Shown piece by piece: positions 14,310 to 25,739 of a stretch of DNA of 64,000 nt (the first letter of the stretch is position 1; each line of letters opens with the position of its first letter). The notes under the pieces were generated by a model. It saw only the letters and a program-made list of their open reading frames with translations, made no database searches and was not told the DNA's origin. The stretch is taken from contig JAIXMN010000012.1 in the NCBI GenBank assembly GCA_025716815.1, forward strand, positions 186,001-250,000. The letters run 5' to 3'. The position numbers and the translations under genes were made by a program. The DNA is from Dichotomocladium elegans. Its lineage: Eukaryota; Mucoromycota; Mucoromycetes; Mucorales; Lichtheimiaceae.

Positions 14310-16338
14310 ATGGGAGCTGCTCTAAGTTGCATTGCATTGCCAGCCCTCGGATCCATAGGCACATGGGTCGCCAGCTGTTTTTCAGCAGCCGCTTGTTCAC
14401 TTTTCTGCAAGAGGTATGTCTTTCTCTTGCCGATGGAGTTCTGCCGCTTCCAAACTCATTAAAGCCTTCGCACATCCATAGCTGCAATTGCAATAATTCG
14501 ATTGCCACACGCATTGGTTATGCTGTAAGTCGAATTTTCTATCTTTTCATTCGAAACTGCCTACGAGACTAAAAATGCTTTAGATTATATTCTTATTGAA
14601 TTCGATTGTAAGTTCATTCGAAGCGGTGAGGGTGGGGAGCATGACAACAGGGTTGATAACCACCCCCATTTATTTTTACTGTGATCAGCTAGCATGGCTC
14701 ATGCTTTCGCAGTGGGCCATGAAACAACTGCAGCGCATCACTCTGGACTATCTTAAAATGGAGTGCTCAGAAGGCACTTGCTATGGAATTATTGGAGTAG
14801 GTTATCAATCTACGGTTTTGTTTTATTTTCTTCCCGGCATATTGAAAAAGGGCCATATTCACAGGTTCACCGCGTCTGTTTTGCGCTTGTGCTTTTCCAT
14901 GCCCTCCTTGGTATCCTTCTTCTGGGCGTACGAGACAGTCGACAGAAGCGTGCGGCGATTCAGAACGGGTAGGAACTAAAAGCCATGAAGATAGTACTAC
15001 TAACCACTGACATACCGGGGACACTGTTCCTGTCAATGGGATCTAGCTGGTGGGGCCCCAAGGTCCTTGTATGGTTCGCTTTACTTTTAGTTTCGTTTTT
15101 TATTCCCAATGGATTCTTCATGATGTGGGGCAACTACTTTGCCCTTGTCGGCGCTGCGCTCTTCATCCTCTTCGGTTTGATTCTGCTCGTTGATTTTGCT
15201 CACAGCTGGACAGAGCGGTGCCTTGAGAACTATGAAAACGACGATGAATCGAACAAATGGAAATACATTCTTGTTGGTGGAACGCTTCTCATGTTTGGCG
15301 GTGCAATCACCATGACCGGTATCATGTACGGCTTCTTTGCAACCAACGGCTGCTCACTCAACCAGTTCTTTGTCACACTCAACCTCATCCTCTGTGTGAT
15401 CATGACCCTGCTTTGTATTTCGCCTTCAGTCCAGGAGGCGAACTCGCGTTCCGGTTTGTCTCAGGCCTCAATTGTTGTTGTGTACTGCACATATGTCGTA
15501 ATGTCTGCTGTTGTGAACGAGCCGAATGACAAGCAGTGTAACCCTCTCCGCCGATCACAAGGCCCGCAAAGTGCATCCATTGTTCTTGGCGCCATCTTTA
15601 CCTTCTTGGCTGTTGCGTATTCGACTAGCCGAGCGGCAACCCAAGACAGCGCATTTATTAATAACAAGAACCGGCGTCAAAACTATGAACCGTTGGAGAC
15701 CACAAGTGCTGTTCCTCTCATGGCCAACCAGGTGGACGCGGTTGCACAGCGCATGAGCATGACCTCATCTCCGCGTGACCATCTCTTAGCAGCGGTTGAG
15801 AGCGGGTAAGAATGATGCCAAGCGAATGTGGATGTGAGGTTTGCTAACAAACAGGAATAATTGGTTTCAGAGCCCTTCCTCGATCTGCTCTTTACGAGGA
15901 AGATGATGACGATGATGATATTGATGACAAGGATGATGAGCGATATGGTTCGGTATACAACTACTCGTTTTTCCATTTTGTGTTCGCTATTGCAGCCATG
16001 TACATTGCCATGGTGCTTACCAACTGGTAACAGATGTGGAAAAAAAAAACCGTGGAAAAATGCATACTGATCTGTATACCTCTACATAGGAATACGATTT
16101 CGGAAGAGAACATGCGCGCGCCTGGTGAAAACGATAGTGACTTTGTGCGCATTGGTCAGAGCTATACAGCCGTGTGGGTCAAAATTGTGTCTGGATGGCT
16201 GTGCCATCTTTTCTATGGGTGGTCCCTTATCGCACCCATTGTTATGCCGGACCGATTTGGGGTGAGTTTATTTTCCAAACAAAAATGCGTATTACGCAGC
16301 ATTTGACTCATATATATCCGGCCGCTTAGGAAAATTAA
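14310..16338 (+). CDS. TMS1: Serinc/TMS1 family membrane protein
   Basis: Serinc proteins are conserved multi-pass membrane proteins, once proposed to help incorporate serine into lipids and now also regarded as lipid scramblases; the fungal member is TMS1. Exons: 14310-14413, 14482-14524, 14584-14607, 14689-14796, 14865-14968, 15047-15805, 15871-16026, 16090-16261 and 16330-16338 (492 aa, usual size). The start MGAALSCIALPALGSIG, the Cys-rich loop after it, the ten or so hydrophobic helices, the long middle exon with SFFIPNGFF and the SSVQEAN-like PSVQEANSR motif all match. An acidic cytoplasmic loop (EEDDDDDDIDD) precedes the last helix pair. The very short last exon adds only Glu-Asn after MPDRFG; if that intron is retained, the protein would instead gain about 14 residues and stop at 16306. 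Confidence 0.93.
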
Positions 16339-16420
16339 ATGACTGATAACTGGAAAGGATACAGATTAATAGTAATGTATAAGAATAGGCTACTGCATTT
16401 GTGAAAAGGATGACGCGGAG

Positions 16421-16454
16421 GTTAGGCTAGGCTAGGCTAGTCTAGGCTAAGCTA
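16421..16454. repeat. Short GGCTA tandem repeat
   Basis: Several near-perfect copies of the pentamer ggcta/gtcta follow each other just downstream of the Serinc gene and upstream of the 3' end of the EF-hand gene. It is a small minisatellite in the shared 3' region. Confidence 0.75.
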
Positions 16455-16600
16455 CATCTCATTTAGCACATCCTGCTTTCATTGTACAATGGCTTTCCCA
16501 TTTATTTAAGCGGAATAAGTCGAGGGTTGGCTGTGATTAAGGGCTGTGTCCGGTTATGTACGTGCGATCGATGATTGGAATCATAACATTAACTTTGCTT

Positions 16601-17742
16601 CTACGAGCGCTGGCGAATTACGAGCTCCAAAAACTAAGCAGCGAGTGTTCAATATAGCTCCCTTTGTATCTTTTCATCTACAATATCATTTATACTTACG
16701 TCTTCATACTTGATCTGGATCCAGCCATCACCATCTGTATCAAAGCGTCTGAATGAATCGGTCAGGGACTTGATGGTCACGCATGCCTGGACAAAATTAT
16801 CGAAGGTAACATCGCCCTTGCCTGTAGCCCCGTGGCCTGTGAGTTTTATTTTTCAGATTTTCAAACACACGCACACACAAGCACGCAGTCATGATACTTT
16901 TTGTCAGGGCATGGAATAGTACAAAAAGATCCAAGAAAAGGGGAGAGTGTGGGACGGGCGGGAAGGGTTACTTTTGTTCAAAAACTTACCATACTTGTCA
17001 AACTTGTTCACCAAGAGCTGGATAAAGTTATCGGAAAGATTGTAGCCAAAGCTTCTCAGTGCTGTACCCATCTCATTGCGATCGATGCTTCCCGAACCAT
17101 CCACGTCGAAGGCCTGGAAGCAGCGCTTCCAGTCCTCAATGTATTTCCACAACCCTCCGAATTCGTTGAAGTCAATGGTACCCGTTTGATCCTAGTAGAA
17201 ACCGAAGGATTCAGTTGGACATTTCTTTCTCTTTCTCATTCAAAGGGGCCTGCTCAGACCACCCCTTCGCCTTCAGAACCGTCATAGTATGTTCATACAA
17301 ACCCTAAAGAGAACCACCAGAAGATTAGGTCAACAAGATTGGGACAGAGGATGTGGATGTGGGCCGACACACTTACTTGTCAAACATATTGACCATCATA
17401 CGGACAGTCTCGATATTGAAAGGGCTCCAGTCACCGTTGATCAGGGCGCGTTGAAGCTCGTCTGCAGTGAGCTGGCCAGAGCCATCGGTATCGACAGCCT
17501 TGAACCATTGGTACAGCTGAGGGTTGGCGTTGGCTGGTGGTGGGACCTGGCCTAAATGCAAGATGCTGAGTATAGATGTCGCTTCTCTTTCTTTGGTCGT
17601 CATTCTCTTGCTTACCATAGCCTTGCTGTTGCTGGTAACCGCCCTGCTGGTAATTTTGGTACTGCTGCTGCTGTTGGTATCCTTGAACAGGCGTGCCGTA
17701 GCCTTGATGAGGAGATCCGTAGCCTTGCTGATTATAGCTCAT
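16601..17742 (-). CDS. PEF1: Penta-EF-hand calcium-binding protein (PEF1/ALG-2/peflin family)
   Basis: PEF proteins bind calcium through EF-hands, dimerise via the fifth hand, and act as calcium-dependent adaptors at ER exit sites and membranes. Exons, in transcript order: 17616-17742, 17377-17551, 17303-17303, 16990-17191, 16700-16836 and 16601-16633 (675 nt, 224 aa). Residues 1-42 are a Gln/Gly/Tyr/Pro-rich tail (YGSPHQGYG), as in peflin and ALG-2. Calcium loops are visible: DTDGSGQLTADE, DQTGTIDFNEF, DVDGSGSIDRNE and DTDGDGWIQ. The exon with the MFDK codons ends in AA, and the exon with DQTG must start exactly at GAT because a TAG directly precedes it in frame. A single G between two introns at 17303 is the only solution I found. 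The last exon supplies FLELVIRQRS. Upstream, 17743-17860 is probably its promoter. Confidence 0.9.
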
Positions 17743-18639
17743 GAGTGCGAACAAAAAAAATTTAAGGATAAAAGGAAAAAAGGAAGACGAGAGAAAACTC
17801 GCGGTGTACGTGTTTTATGTGAGTGGGCGCAGTTGCACGGAGAGAAAAGCCAATCACACCATGCTTTGTTACATCATCCAACACCTCGCAACCTCTTTTT
17901 GGCCACCAGACATTTATCCCTCTCGTAAGCCTTCTGATGAGATGGAAGAGTTGACGAGGCTATTCCCACCCATGATCGACCCAGCGAAGTTTGGTAGTGT
18001 TTACCTATACATAAATACACAATGCCGGTGATCAACAGTAACACCCACTAGCGAAAAGAGTCTGTGCCTAAATTTGTGTCTCCGAGGGGGTGGGGTTTGC
18101 GCTTAGGGAGGGAGAGAATGGGCGCACGCGCGCACGCCCCAGTTCGTCCCCACCCCATCCAGCATTGTTGTTTATTTGCTGCATTGTTGACAACACCGCA
18201 ACTCGTACAACGATACTGCTCAGCATCACTAATTCATCGTCGCCGCTATCCCCACTGATCATATCCGACGGGTGCTCGTAACAAAATGCCATGAACTCAA
18301 GCTCAGCTAGAACATACCAATCGGAAGCCACGTTGTCCTCATGATCTGTAGGATTGAAAAAGAGAAAGGAGGCGTGATGGTTCCCTTGGGTAGGGTGGAT
18401 GGTATTGGGAGCGCCGCATCTCACATCCGTTTCACTTACACAGACCAGACGAACCCGCCGACCGCTGATCCCAGCACATCCAACACTGGCCGCCGCCGTT
18501 GTTGCAAACGCAGACACAAGACCAATATCACACAACATACACTATTTTCCAAATCGCATCCTGCCAGTTCTGAAGCCGCGTTTCGCGCAGAAATCTTTAG
18601 GCACCATTATAAATCGAAGATCACATGCACACAAGGAAA
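17743..18639. other. Unassigned stretch with two possible coding pieces
   Basis: Two frames look mildly protein-like but cannot be joined into a gene. One starts with ATG at 17860 on the plus strand and reads a Pro-rich segment (FWPPDIYPSRKPSDEMEEL) up to a possible donor near 18000. The other, on the minus strand (18068-18538), contains DHEDNVASDWYVLAELEF and an acidic GDSGDDE stretch. I recognise neither. The DNA between 18100 and 18160 is purine-rich and GC-rich. Confidence 0.3.
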
Positions 18640-19235
18640 GATGTTGCATCTTTCTGACTTTTTCTTCTTGATGAGTCTGGATTCCATATTAATATGAAAC
18701 GCAGCATGGCATGGTCCAAGAAAGGGACCCCTGCAGTGGTCACAATACCAAAGACAACCACAACCTTGGGAGCTATCTCAGCATCCGACATCATTAAATG
18801 TAGCGTGAGACTCCCGCATTCACCAACCAAGAAAAGAAAGAGGGCAGGTCAATCTGAAGTTGCGAGCAGAGAAATTGTAACTGAACTTATCACAGCCTCC
18901 TTAAGGCTACAATGGACGAGATGAGTAGATATGAACATTGAAAGGCCATTATTTGGCAATGGATAATGCACCTATCCATAAGGCTGAGGATATCTCTAAA
19001 TACATCGAGTGTTGGGGATATCGATGTGCTTATCCTCCGCCCCACTCGCCTGAACTCAATGCAGTTGAGCAGTTTTGGTCAGTTGTCAAGGCCAAATTAA
19101 AACGCATAGGTTCTCGGAAGCGAGAATTTGATGACCCGAATGAGTGAAGCATCCAAGAGCTTAAAGCTGAGTGATTTCCAAGGTTTCGTTTCTCTCGTAA
19201 CAGACAGTATCTGTGATACGCCTTTCCAGGTACAC
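18640..19235 (+). mobile_element. Decayed Tc1/mariner-like transposon, catalytic part (copy 2)
   Basis: A DDE transposase domain of the Tc1/mariner type is readable across frames. The first Asp lies in LLDESGFHINMKRSMAWSKK (18668-18728, in a different frame from the following part). The second Asp is in MDNAPIHKAED (from 18960). The Glu is in PPHSPELNAVEQFW. I count 34 residues between second Asp and Glu, so the group is DD34E. Frame changes and a TGA after RLQWTR break the gene, and the N-terminal DNA-binding part is missing. The same DNA, about 75-80% identical by eye, occurs at 48270-48830. It is inactive. Confidence 0.8.
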
Positions 19236-20963
19236 AGCAAAATTAAGTAGAGTATGCAACGTTGATTTACAATCCTATCACTGATACCTCCGTACATGAT
19301 ACCAACTAAAGACGTGAACAATGTAAAAGCATATGTCATAATAATGAATTTAATATGTTCTCTTCTGGTGGTGGTTATAACGAGTATGTGCAATGGTATT
19401 GATGGAGGATGGAGGCGAATTCAATAGCTGTGAGCGTACCAATGAATACTAATAAAAGTCGATGGTATGCACAAGACAGCTCTGGCGTCTGAAGGCGCCA
19501 AGGAGCGTGATGGCAGCGGCTGATGGTTGACAAAAGAGGTCCTCATCAATATCGGACATCAGAGTCGAATGCTAGGCGGATGTTGCTTCAAAGACGATTG
19601 TCATTGCAGGGAAAAGGAAGGGTGAATTCTGTAAATTCTTGTTCAAATTCAAGGAGGCTAGGTTTTAATGTGGAGGTTGGGCTGATAGGATGGAAGTTTT
19701 CTAAAACCTGTTGCAAAGAAACAAATGAAATTGGCCAGATACAGTAGCGGGAAAACGAGCGGTACGTTGTCCAGTAACTCCTCTCTTCCATTGCTCATCA
19801 AGGACGGGAACGATCGATCAGTCCGAACTAACGGCAGTCCTTGATATTATAGAATAAAAATATATCTGTTTTTGCAGCTTGGTCGCTAATCAAATCATCT
19901 GTACTCTCCCATGTATTAGCAAGGCACGGATGCACCAAAATCCCGACTGTGTAAATCTTTTTAACCCCAAAAGAAAGTCCATGGGATGTGTATCTGTGTT
20001 ACTACGCAGCAGACAATGCAAAATGTATGACGTAATAAGGAAAACCATAAGGTGGATACAGTGCTCCAATCTCGAAAATGTAACGACGTCGTTAGTATCG
20101 ATGAATACGTCAAATATAATCTTGTTTGTAATACCATCACGGATATCATATCAATTGTTAATCTCTATTATGGCAACGGCCTGAGACTTAAAAACATCAG
20201 ATATGCCGTATCAGCAAGTGATGAAGGTCGTGCACTGAAACGGGATATATTGCAGCATTATTTATCACAAAACAAAACCAGTCAAAAGCGAGTGTTTTTC
20301 AAGACTCTATGTCGTTTAAACCAGTAGCAAGCGAAGAAAATCGTGCAATACAAAGTGGATATGATCCTGCACTGCATGTAGAGCAATTCACCAGATGATT
20401 TCATGAATTCCATCGCGATCCACGCTTTGACATTAATTTTTTTCCTGCAATCTTATATACATATCTCCCTTGTAGGTTGACCATTGATTCCCATACCTGA
20501 TAAGTCATGGAAAAAGGGAGATCCCGACACCCTTCTGATTCTCCTGATCCTTTGCTTCCTCTTCGCCCCTTCTCACTGTCGCTGCCATTCTCTTCTGATG
20601 TCCTGGTGATCTTCTCTGTTTCTTCATCCTGTTATCTCCAGGGATATCCAGGTTACCACTCGGATCATTCACAGAACTCGAGCGAAATTTCAAGCGTGTT
20701 GGAAAAAGGTATTGTATCCATGGGCTGAAAACCTGCAATTTTATGCGTAATATCAACGGTGCCAAATCCCCGCTTTACATAATAGTTGATGGAGAACTTG
20801 ATTATACGTATATTTATTGTAGTATTGCTACCATCCATCAGCGTATATGCAGATGTTTTTCTTTCTTAAAAGGAACGTGGTTTGAAAAGATTAGGAGCAT
20901 TAAATTTTCTGATCGCGTTTTCCTCTTTTTAATTTTTCATATCGCACAAAGAAATCCACCACC
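19236..20963. other. Gene-free stretch upstream of FEN1
   Basis: Only short, mutually overlapping frames without motifs are present (19523-19747, 19879-20327, 20505-20765). The last ~200 bases are AT-rich and lie directly before the FEN1 start, so they probably include its promoter. No RNA gene was recognised. Confidence 0.4.
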
Positions 20964-22497
20964 ATGGGTATTCATGGCCTAACTAAGCTTCTTATGGAGC
21001 ATGCCCCCGATGCCATCAAAAGCCACGAAATCGCGAGTTATTTTGGTCGCAAAATCGCTATCGACGCGTCCATGAGCATATATCAGTTCATGATCGCGGT
21101 TCGACAGCAGGACGGACAAATGCTCATGAATGACGCTGGTGAAACAACAAGGTGATAAATGCTTGAATAACGCTCTTCTCAATTAAAGCAATCCACTCAC
21201 TAAGCTGTTTGCATTTGCTAGTCATCTTATGGGCATGTTTTATCGAACGATTCGCATGGTCGACAACGGCATAAAGCCTGTTTATGTGTTTGATGGCAAG
21301 CCACCTACGATGAAATCGGGTGAAGTACGGATCATCCATCTATGCCAATGATCAAAGTCTGCTATTCGCAATGTTCTCACGCGCACAAACTCTATTCATA
21401 GCTCGCAAAACGTAAAGCGCGCAAGGACGAAGCCTTGGCAAGCCTAGAGGAAGCAAACGAAGTCGGTACTGCCGAAGAGGTTGCACGGTATACAAAACGT
21501 ACAGTTAAAGTGACCAAAGAACACAATGATGAATGCAAGAAATTATTAAAATTAATGGGTATTCCTTACGTTGAGGTGAGGCGGTACTTATCCTTGCGAT
21601 CGATAAAGAGAAATGCTCACCAACACAATCGGACGTTGACAGGCACCCTGTGAAGCGGAAGCTCAATGCGCTTCTCTTGCAAAACGAGGCCTCGTATTTG
21701 CAGCAGCTTCTGAAGATATGGACACATTGACGTTCTCGACGCCTATCTTGCTTCGACATCTAACCTTTTCGGAACAACGGAAAATGCCGATCGACGAGGT
21801 GCATTTGGATAAAGCGTTGGCTGGCTTGCAATTAACGCATGACGAGGTAGTATTTCGATCATTGGTTCTCTTGGGACCTTGCACAGATGGATGACTGACG
21901 GAACGGGTAAATAGTTCATTGATCTATGTATTCTACTGGGATGTGATTACGTGGAAAGCATAAAGGGCGTCGGTCCCATGCGCGCGTATAACTTGATCAA
22001 AGAGCACAGAACCATTGAGAAAGCGTTGAAACATTTACCTGAAAAATTGCGGGAGAATGTCCCCAAAGACTGGAAGTACGATGAAGCGCGGGAGTTGTTC
22101 AAAAAACCTGAAGTGCTACCTGATAGCGAAAATATAGAGGTATGAAAGAAAGCGACCTTGTCAGTTCTGTAACTAAAATATGGAAGTGCAACGATTAGCT
22201 CAAGTGGGATGTGCCTGATGTAGAAGCACTGGTTGATTTTATGGTCCGGGAGAAAGGCTTTAGTGAGGAGCGCATTCGAAAGTCGTGCGAGAAGCTGACA
22301 AAGAACGCAAAGTCTGCCACGCAAGTGCGTATGACGGACTTCTTCTCCATTAAGCCATCTTCGAACACAAAGCCGGAAAGCCAGAAGCGGAAAGTAAAGG
22401 TATGATGTCGAAGCCAAATGACTGGGATCAAATGATAACGTTCAGTGCATAGGATGAAGGGGACAAAAACGCAAAGAAACGCAGAGGAAGAAAGTGA
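20964..22497 (+). CDS. FEN1: Flap endonuclease 1 (FEN1/Rad27)
   Basis: FEN1 is a structure-specific nuclease that removes 5' flaps during Okazaki-fragment maturation and long-patch base excision repair. Exons: 20964-21151, 21222-21324, 21402-21575, 21643-21846, 21915-22139, 22199-22399 and 22453-22497 (379 aa, the standard length). The N-terminal nuclease block starts [10 protein letters not shown] and has [12 protein letters not shown]. The metal-binding acidic residues are in [26 protein letters not shown] and [13 protein letters not shown]. The C-terminus has a PCNA-interaction box, QVRMTDFF (Q-x-x-hydrophobic-x-x-F-F), then a Lys/Arg-rich nuclear signal (KKRRGRK). All expected parts are present. 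Confidence 0.97.
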
Positions 22498-22857
22498 GGA
22501 ACCAACCCGCGGAAGAAGAAGGATCGGACTGAATATTGTAGCTGAGTAGCTAAAGACTCAGTTCTGTTTCACACGATCACCATGAGAATAAACAAAACAG
22601 AAAGAAATGCAAGTGATAGATCTCGGAATGGGACACATGGCAAACATCTTCAGAATGGTTGATTTCCGGGCACGTAAAGGATGCTCAACCTCACTTGGGG
22701 CATGTGTCCCGAAAAGGAAAGAATGGATTCCGGCGAATCCAGCGTTGGGCAAATGATGTAACTCGAGTTGAGTCACAGAACATGAATTTGGTACTGCGAG
22801 AGAAAAAAGACGTACACGAGCTCACGCCATTCTTCTTTACAAAGCAAATCTTTGAGA

Positions 22858-23807
22858 ATGATTCCACGGTGTTGCTCGCTCTCAGTAAAGCGCTCCTTCA
22901 GTGCTACTCAGCGAGTACAATACAGATGCTACTCCTCCTCTTACCATGGCCGCAGTAGTAGTAACAACAATAGCAGCAGCAGCAGCAGCAGCAGCAACAG
23001 CAACAATAACCGTAAAAGCGAGGAGCCTGACAGCGAGCTCCCGCCGGCCGACACTCCTAATGTTCAGCGACAGCATCCATTGCCTGCTCAGCCGTTGACA
23101 TTCATGCCTGTTGTTAACATGCCTGAGAGTGAATTTGCGCATAACGCCTTTTTCTCGCTCCATCGACCCTTGCTTGGGCTTTCTTCGTCGGATGAGCGTC
23201 CATTCTTCTCGACGCGCAATCATCCGCAAATGACGCATAACGAAACTATTCGAGATATATTGGGCATCCCTCATCCTCACGATATAGGTAAGTTAAATAA
23301 AGGAGGGAGTTGCGAGGGAAGAAACGTGGGTAAAACTGATGTTTTACACAAATAGACCCGGACGACGCTTTGGCGCAATATATGGTCCAACTCAAGCCTT
23401 TTGAGCCACCACATAACCTACAGAACCAATATTATCATAAAGACAACACCGGACTTGACAATGACATGGACGAGCTTTTGCCATCTTCCGCTGACGATCT
23501 TGAGGTCAGGCTTGATGCGGGAGCAATGCATCTCGACCCATCCCTGCCAATGTATTACATGCCAGAAAGCGACCAAGTGGTTGATTATTTGACGGCGATG
23601 CAAGATAAACTTGCGAAGGAATATGATATAGAGGAACAAGCGGGGTCTTTCTGTCATGGTCGAAAGCGTGGATCAAGCCGAACCATCATATACGCTGCCA
23701 CGGGCGAAGAAGCAAAAAGAAAAGCAATGCTGATTCAGCAGCACCGACAGCGCGCCAGACGGCAACGACCGATCAATAGGTTCCTGGTGGATAGGAAGAC
23801 TAAATAG
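22858..23807 (+). CDS. Mitochondrial-type protein of uncertain family (possibly Pet20-like)
   Basis: Two exons, 22858-23287 and 23356-23807, give 293 aa. The ATG at 22858 starts an Arg/Ser-rich, acid-free segment (MIPRCCSLSVKRSFSATQR) typical of a mitochondrial presequence. A Ser/Asn homopolymer follows, then AFFSLHRPLLGL, an acidic middle, and a basic C-terminus with RQRARRQRPINRF. The SLHRPLLGL segment reminds me of fungal mitochondrial Pet20-type proteins, but this is from memory and weak. The gene is 360 bp downstream of FEN1 on the same strand. Coding potential is good; function is unknown. Confidence 0.7.
22960..23010 (+). repeat. (AGC)n/(AAC)n trinucleotide repeat within the gene
   Basis: A tandem run of agc with some aac codons encodes the Ser/Asn homopolymer of the mitochondrial-type protein, just after its presequence. 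Such tracts are prone to length change. Confidence 0.8.
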
Positions 23808-24690
23808 AGCAACAATTATCCTTTATTTGATTTTGTATAGTGCACCATCCCTGTTTCGCTCCCATGTCTGTATATGCCTGTGAAATGTTATTCGTCTTTC
23901 CTCGCTTTCACCCTTTCGGCCGTACACCTGCATTACTTGCACGAGGTGATGCTATCCAACCCACGTTCTAGGTCAGTCATGATATAGAATTGGAATACCA
24001 TTGAATGTGATCCATCCATGTCGGGGGGGGAATCTTTTCGTGACTCCAAAGTGCCGCGTTTATGTCGTCTGTCTCTGTGGGTGGAGGGGCGATGTGCACA
24101 GCAGAAACACTTCGGGGTGGGGCGGACAATCCATTTAAAGTATGGGATGACAGTCGGGGATCAAAGCGAATCACCCGATGATGACGAACCTATCTAGATC
24201 GCAAATCCCAATCAGACATCAGTGACGTAAGTATTTACATGCGTGGAAAGGTGTTCGTATACGCGTGTGTAGAAATACCTGTGTGGTTGGGTTCGATATG
24301 CAAAAAGGAGTACGTAAAGAAGCCATGGAAGTGATTGATGAAGAGTAAAACCATTCGGGACGCTTAATTTATTTCCCGCTACAACGGGGAAAGGCAAGCT
24401 ACTCGGTGCAAGCGTCCGTGCAATGAATGAGGTCATCAGCCCTGAGTTTGCCCTGGATGAAATGTAGAGATCTTTGCCCACGCGCACATGGTCAGAAGAG
24501 GTAGAAGCGTACAAAGGTTATCTTTTGGAGGGCACAACTCTCAAAGAAGCTGAACAACTCAGATTGCTGTGTCAAGGCCCGTTTGTCCCACCGACCGGTT
24601 TATCTCGCAATCAAAAAAAAATGCCTATAAAAATGTCGAAAAAAAATCGGCTCACAAACCTTCTTTACCCTCATCTCTACTACCACGACT
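23808..24690. other. Intergenic stretch with a possible minus-strand exon
   Basis: A protein-like minus-strand frame covers 23977 to about 24193. It follows a good acceptor (GATAG before GTTCGTCATC) and ends in MDHIQWYSNSIS and a stop. No convincing upstream exon was found, so no gene is called. A TATA-like TATAAAAA at 24625-24632 sits about 60 bp before ERG25. Confidence 0.35.
24625..24632 (+). promoter_or_regulatory. TATA-like box of ERG25
   Basis: TATAAAAA occurs about 60 nt before the ERG25 ATG. It is called by motif and position only. Confidence 0.4.
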
Positions 24691-25739
24691 ATGAATGCGT
24701 CCTCCTCTGCCTACATGGGAGAAACGCCCCAACAGCTCAGCTATATTGAAACCCTTTGGGAATCAATGTACGAAGGCCGGAATCCGCTCATTGTCACCGG
24801 CATCTTTGCATTTGTTATGCACGAAGCCGTGTACTTTGGTCGTTTCATTCCTTTCCTGATCTGCGATTTCATTCCGTATTTCCAACGATACAAGCTTCAA
24901 CCTGTAAGTTTTCTTTCGCTTCGGAAAGCTATGAATGGAAGGAAAATATTTTTCCCGGGTATCTGAGCGATTGTTCCTGTAGAATAAGCAAAACAGCAAT
25001 GAAGATTATTGGAAGTGCACATGGAGAGTGCTGAAGAGTCATTTTGTATATGAGGGTCCTCTTATTATGCTATTCCATCCCATGGCTACTTTTCTGGGAA
25101 TGGAAGTGTCTGCTCCCTTCCCGTCATGGTAGGAGAACAATGGCCGCGATACAGCGAAGCGACAATACTCAACTTTTGCAATTGGTTTCTTTTTCTCTTC
25201 ACCTTCACAGGCAGCAAATGGCAATCCAAATTGCCATCTTCTTTGTCTTTGAGGATTTTTACCACTATATTGTCCACCGCGCTATGCATTATCCACCCCT
25301 CTACAAGCTTGTCCACAAGGTTCACCACGAATATGCTGCTCCCTTTGGTATTGCTGCCGAGTACGCCCATCCTCTTGAGACGATGATTTTGGGTTTTGGT
25401 ACTGTCGGCGGTCCCTTGATCTATCACGGTGTGGTCAACCATATATTGAAATGGGGTTCCGAATGGAATCTTCATCTGGCAACGATGCTTCTGTGGATCG
25501 TCTTGCGCTTGTTCCAAGCCATCGATGCGCACTCGGGCTATGACTTCCCTTGGTCTCTTCACAACTGGGTTCCTTTCTGGGCAGGTGCTGAGCATCATGA
25601 CTATCATCACCAAGCTTTCGTGGGTAACTACGCATCGTCATTCCGATGGTGGGACTACCTCTTTGGTACCGATGTCAAGTACCGTGCTTATCGTAAACGT
25701 CAACGGGAGGCGCTCCTCAAGAAACAGAAAGCGCAGTAG
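24691..25739 (+). CDS. ERG25: C-4 methylsterol monooxygenase
   Basis: ERG25 is the iron-dependent ER enzyme that oxidises the C-4 methyl groups of sterol intermediates in ergosterol synthesis, working with ERG26 and ERG27. Exons: 24691-24903, 24983-25128 and 25211-25739 (295 aa). The fatty-acid-hydroxylase His boxes are all present: HRAMH (HxxxH), HKVHH (HxxHH) and HHDYHH (HxxHH). Other family hallmarks are [34 protein letters not shown] and [11 protein letters not shown]. Hydrophobic segments near residues 35-60 and 100-125 fit ER membrane anchoring. The end is Lys-rich, as in ER-retained proteins. It is convergent with SEH1 across 0.9 kb. Confidence 0.96.

Noticed and set aside
18064..18281. 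Plus-strand Arg/Pro-rich frames
   Set aside because: Low-complexity GC-rich sequence with no homology; short and overlapping.
21947..22417. 156-codon minus-strand frame
   Set aside because: It lies antisense to FEN1 exons with conserved motifs and has no own homology; it is a shadow frame.
25086..25613. 175-codon minus-strand frame
   Set aside because: It is antisense to the ERG25 catalytic exon.
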